Below, one piece after another: positions 5,878 through 8,295 of a DNA stretch of 8,295 nucleotides. This DNA comes from Akkermansiaceae bacterium. Lineage in GTDB: Bacteria > Verrucomicrobiota > Verrucomicrobiia > Verrucomicrobiales > Akkermansiaceae. The notes below the pieces were generated by a model. That model was not told where the DNA came from, ran no database searches, and saw only the letters and a program-made list of their open reading frames with translations. Location: positions 1-8,295 of the forward strand of contig JARFRT010000234.1 in assembly GCA_029287105.1 (NCBI GenBank), read 5' to 3'. Positions within the stretch are counted from its first letter, which is position 1. Each line of letters starts with the position of its first letter. The translations under genes and the position numbers were made by a program.

Positions 5878-7125
5878 ATGAGAATAGAAATCATCAACAC
5901 CGGAAGTGAACTCCTGCTGGGAACCACGGTTAACACCCATGGCGCCTGGATGGGTACGGAATTGATGAAGCATGGTTTGCGGGTGCAGCGGCAGACCACG
6001 GTGCCCGATGGCCCGGCCATCATCGAGGCACTGTCCGAAGCGATGTCGCGCAGTGATGTCGTGATTGTCACCGGCGGCATTGGCCCGACCAGCGATGATA
6101 TTTCGCGCGAAGCCGCTGCGGTGGTTCTGGGTGTTGAGCTCATTGAGGACGAAGCGGCGCTACGCTCGCTCGAAGCCTTTTTTGCCCAACGCAACCGTCC
6201 CATGGCCGAGGACAATCGCAAGCAGGCGCTCAACCCGGTCGGGGCCGATGTCCTGCCCAACCCGCACGGCACAGCCCCGGGCGTTTATGCACCTCCCCGC
6301 ATGAGTGGCGACCGCCTCTGTGCACTCTTTCTTCTGCCCGGCCCTCCCGGGGAAATGAAGCCGATGTTTCACGCCGAGGTGCTCCCAAGACTCTGCGCAC
6401 TCGCCGATGTTTCCGGTGAACACCATTTGGAAACCCTGCGCTTCACCGGGATTGGCGAGAGTGATTTTCATGCGCAGCTCGACGCAAAACTTCTCGCCAT
6501 CCCGCAATTGGAGATTGGCTACTGCGCCCGGCCTGCCGAGGTGGACCTCCGGTTGATCGGGCCCCGCGCAAGCATCGAACAGGCGACGCTATTGGCTCTG
6601 GATGCTTTTCCGGAGGAGTGCTTCAGCACCAAGGGCGAGTCACTGGAGGAGGTGGTGGTGCGGAAGCTCACCGCCCAGGGGAAAAAGCTCGCTCTGGCGG
6701 AGAGCTGCACCGGAGGGCGTATCGCCAGTCGTATCACCGACGTCTCCGGAGCGTCCGCCGTTTTCACCCACGGCTATGTGACCTATGCCAATGAGGCCAA
6801 GCGCGATATGTTAGGTGTCCCGGAAGAACTTCTGTCGACTCATGGCGCGGTCAGCGAGCAGGTTGCCATCGCCATGGCGCAGGGGGCCCTCAACCATTCG
6901 GGTGCCGATATCGCGTTATCGGTAACCGGCATCGCCGGCCCCACCGGCGGAACCGAGGAAAAACCGGTGGGCACCGTCTGGCTCGGACTGGCCACACGCG
7001 GCACATGTTTCGCCATTCAAAAGCTCCATACGCACGGCCGCGAATTCTTCAAGCAGGCGACCAGTCAAAATGCCCTGGATATGATCCGGAGAGAGCTGAT
7101 CAAAGAATCCGGCTGTCCAGGTTAA
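5878..7125 (+). CDS. cinA: CinA-family nicotinamide-nucleotide amidohydrolase / competence-damage protein
   Basis: The protein has 415 residues, the usual length for two-domain CinA. The N-terminal MoCF/COG1058 domain (about 1-170) shows INTGSELLLGTTVNTHGAWM at 6-25, VTGGIGPTSDDISREA at 64-79, NPHGTAPGVY at 128-137 and LLPGPPGEMKPMF at 152-164. In characterised homologues this domain hydrolyses ADP-ribose. A linker domain follows, then the PncC domain (about 255-410) with LALAESCTGGRIASRI at 271-286, THGYVTYANEAKRDMLGV at 297-314 and SVTGIAGPTGG at 348-358. PncC deamidates nicotinamide mononucleotide in pyridine-nucleotide recycling; Ser276 with Tyr303 and Lys308 are candidate active-site residues by family pattern. 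It acts in the cytosol. It lies 129 bp downstream of pyrE on the same strand, so co-transcription is possible. Its last 26 bp overlap the end of the convergent reductase gene. Confidence -1.
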   Translation: MRIEIINTGSELLLGTTVNTHGAWMGTELMKHGLRVQRQTTVPDGPAIIEALSEAMSRSDVVIVTGGIGPTSDDISREAAAVVLGVELIEDEAALRSLEAFFAQRNRPMAEDNRKQALNPVGADVLPNPHGTAPGVYAPPRMSGDRLCALFLLPGPPGEMKPMFHAEVLPRLCALADVSGEHHLETLRFTGIGESDFHAQLDAKLLAIPQLEIGYCARPAEVDLRLIGPRASIEQATLLALDAFPEECFSTKGESLEEVVVRKLTAQGKKLALAESCTGGRIASRITDVSGASAVFTHGYVTYANEAKRDMLGVPEELLSTHGAVSEQVAIAMAQGALNHSGADIALSVTGIAGPTGGTEEKPVGTVWLGLATRGTCFAIQKLHTHGREFFKQATSQNALDMIRRELIKESGCPG

Positions 7126-7753
7126 ACACCTGCCCCGAGGTATGGGGTAATTGGTGGTGCAGGAAGTCGATAAACCGCGCCACCTTGTCTGGCGTGTTGA
7201 ATCGGCCTAACACATGCCGACTCAAGCTCGCCGCCTTGACCTCATCGGACAATCCTTGGGTCATTTTTGTTTCCAAAAAGCCGGGCAGGATGGCATTCAC
7301 CCGCACGTTGCGCGGCCCGAGCTCTTGCGCCAGGGATTTCGTCACCCCTAACAATGCAGACTTCGCCGCGGCGTAGTTCGCCTGACCCGACGGCGGATGG
7401 ATGGCAGAAAAACTCGCGATGAATACCAGGTGCCCGACGCGGCGCTTCATCATCCCGCGCGACACTTCGCGGGCACAGAGAAAAGCCCCTTTCAGGTTTG
7501 TTTCCATCACCTTGTCCCAGTCGGACTCATTCATCCGGGCGAGCGGCTTGTCGATGGCCAGACCCGCGTTGCAGACAAGCAGGCTGACATCGCCGGCGTC
7601 CGCGAAATAGCTTTTCACTCTGTCGGCGGAAGTTACGTCGAGTTCCTCTTTTCCGGGTGCCAACACATCCATCCCCGCTGTGCGCAGGCTCCGGGTGATC
7701 GCCTGGCCGAGGCCACCAGCCGCGCCCGTGATGATGGCTTGGGGGGCAGACAT
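7100..7753 (-). CDS. FabG-like short-chain dehydrogenase/reductase
   Basis: A 217-residue classical SDR. The Rossmann glycine motif TGAAGGLG is at 9-16, NAG at 62-64, and Asn86 in ETNLKGA. The catalytic Ser114 is in FIASFSAI, with Tyr127 and Lys131 in the YxxxK of GQANYAAAKSALLG. VRVNAILPGF at 150-159 completes the pattern. The full Asn-Ser-Tyr-Lys set is present, so it should be an active NAD(P)H-dependent oxidoreductase. The GQANYAAAK block is typical of 3-oxoacyl-ACP reductases, but at 217 residues it is shorter than FabG (about 245) and the substrate is uncertain, so I give no symbol. It lies 73 bp downstream of the E2 gene on the same strand without an obvious terminator, so it may be co-transcribed. 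Its stop codon lies inside the end of cinA. No Shine-Dalgarno motif is visible before the ATG at 7753. Confidence -1.
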   Translation of the reverse strand: MSAPQAIITGAAGGLGQAITRSLRTAGMDVLAPGKEELDVTSADRVKSYFADAGDVSLLVCNAGLAIDKPLARMNESDWDKVMETNLKGAFLCAREVSRGMMKRRVGHLVFIASFSAIHPPSGQANYAAAKSALLGVTKSLAQELGPRNVRVNAILPGFLETKMTQGLSDEVKAASLSRHVLGRFNTPDKVARFIDFLHHQLPHTSGQVFNLDSRIL

Positions 7754-7826
7754 AGTTAAGATGGGTAAAAGCGGGCACGTATCTCCGCTTCACGGGAGCC
7801 GGGGTGGGCGGCTATGGCCACCCTCC

Positions 7827-8254
7827 TCAGACCAGCATCAGAGCCGGGTTCTCGATGAGTTTTTTCACCTCGTTGATGAACTTGGCACCGACCGCACCGT
7901 CGACCACGCGGTGGTCGCAGCTGACACCGATATCCATGCGCATGCCGGGAACGATCTGGCCGTCCTTGACGACGGGTTTTTCCACGATGGCACCGACGCT
8001 CAGGATAACCGCCTGCGGCGGGTTGACAATGGCATCAAAGCTTTCGATCCCCCATGCCCCGAGATTGGAAACGGTGACCGTGCCTCCGTCGAACTCATTC
8101 GGGAGCAGTTTCTTGTCGCGTGCACGCACGGCGAGGTCTTTTACTTCCTGGGAAATCCGCAGCATCGACTTGTTCGCCGCGTCCTTGATCACCGGGGTGA
8201 CCAGGCCGTCGTCCACGGCCACGGACACTCCGATCTTCGCATACTGGACAATGC
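7827..8254 (-). CDS. pdhC: Dihydrolipoamide acetyltransferase (pyruvate dehydrogenase E2), C-terminal fragment
   Basis: About 142 residues are readable, from IVQYAKIGVSVAVDDGLVTPV to the final ENPALMLV. This is the second half of the 2-oxoacid dehydrogenase acyltransferase catalytic domain. The active-site motif DHRVVDG, with catalytic His and Asp, is intact and followed by GAVGAKFINEVKKLIENP. GAVGA and the MLV end are typical of pyruvate-type (mitochondrial-like) E2 rather than 2-oxoglutarate E2, which favours transfer of acetyl groups from lipoyl-lysine to coenzyme A in the pyruvate dehydrogenase complex. The branched-chain enzyme is less likely but not excluded. The lipoyl and E1/E3-binding domains are missing because genomic sequence stops at 8254, where adapter begins. 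An internal GTG at 8226-8228 is not a real start, since family-conserved residues continue upstream of it. In the adapter the frame hits a stop at 8262-8264. Confidence -1.
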
Positions 8255-8295
8255 CTGTCTCTTATACACATCTGACGCTGCCGACGAGGTGTCAC
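8255..8295. other. Illumina Nextera transposon adapter (non-genomic)
   Basis: CTGTCTCTTATACACATCT (8255-8273) is the 19-bp Tn5 mosaic end used in Nextera kits. GACGCTGCCGACGA (8274-8287) is the rest of the read-1-side Nextera adapter in reverse complement. The last eight bases, GGTGTCAC (8288-8295), are where the i5 index would sit, and the window ends exactly after them. Translated on the minus strand this gives the well-known artefact peptide MCIRDR. It should be trimmed and nothing should be annotated across it. Confidence -1.

Noticed and set aside
7802..7823. GGGTGG...CCACCC stem between the E2 and reductase genes as a terminator
   Set aside because: The stem is only six clean pairs and no T-run follows on the minus strand, so I do not call a terminator.
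8095..8295. Minus-strand frame with MTPRRQRQMCIRDR at its start
   Set aside because: Its first residues are translated Nextera adapter and the rest is an out-of-frame shadow of the E2 gene.

Overview
The window most resembles a fragment of a Verrucomicrobiota genome, probably Verrucomicrobiales/Akkermansiaceae-like. The grounds are two secreted SGNH sialate-O-acetylesterase-type proteins, an SHD1-like domain fused to one of them, a mitochondrial-type E2 of pyruvate dehydrogenase, G+C near 60% in most genes, start codons mostly without Shine-Dalgarno sequences, and gaps packed with composite repeats. This placement is inference, not a computed classification.

Layout. (1) 1-176: the 3' end of a bleomycin-hydrolase/PepC-type cysteine aminopeptidase on the + strand. 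(2) 177-450: a gap holding composite repeat copy 1 (13-bp tandem array plus hairpins). (3) 451-1671, minus strand: a secreted SHD1 + SASA-domain acetylesterase. (4) 1672-1911: a gap with a strong terminator for the next gene. (5) 1912-4836, minus strand: a large secreted sialate O-acetylesterase, with a complete esterase followed by a degenerate second copy lacking the nucleophile. (6) 4837-5181: a divergent gap with composite repeat copy 2. (7) 5182-5748 and 5878-7125, + strand: pyrE (orotate phosphoribosyltransferase) and cinA (NMN amidase/competence-damage protein), separated by 129 bp of repeats. (8) 7100-7753, minus strand: a FabG-like short-chain reductase whose 3' end overlaps that of cinA by 26 bp. 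(9) 7827-8254, minus strand: the C-terminal part of a dihydrolipoamide acetyltransferase (E2). (10) 8255-8295: not genomic; this is Illumina Nextera adapter, followed by eight bases that fit an i5 index.

Functionally there are two themes. The two secreted esterases probably remove O-acetyl groups from environmental or host glycans. A terminator and a 240-bp gap lie between them, so they are probably separate transcription units. The right half is housekeeping: pyrimidine synthesis, pyridine-nucleotide salvage, fatty-acid-type reduction and the pyruvate dehydrogenase complex. I see no CRISPR array, tRNA, rRNA, transposase or phage gene, and no clear new multi-gene system. The most noteworthy items are the degenerate second esterase half, the modular repeat that differs by exactly three 13-bp units between its two copies, the related inverted elements flanking pyrE, the compositional step inside the SHD1-SASA gene, and the adapter contamination at the right end.
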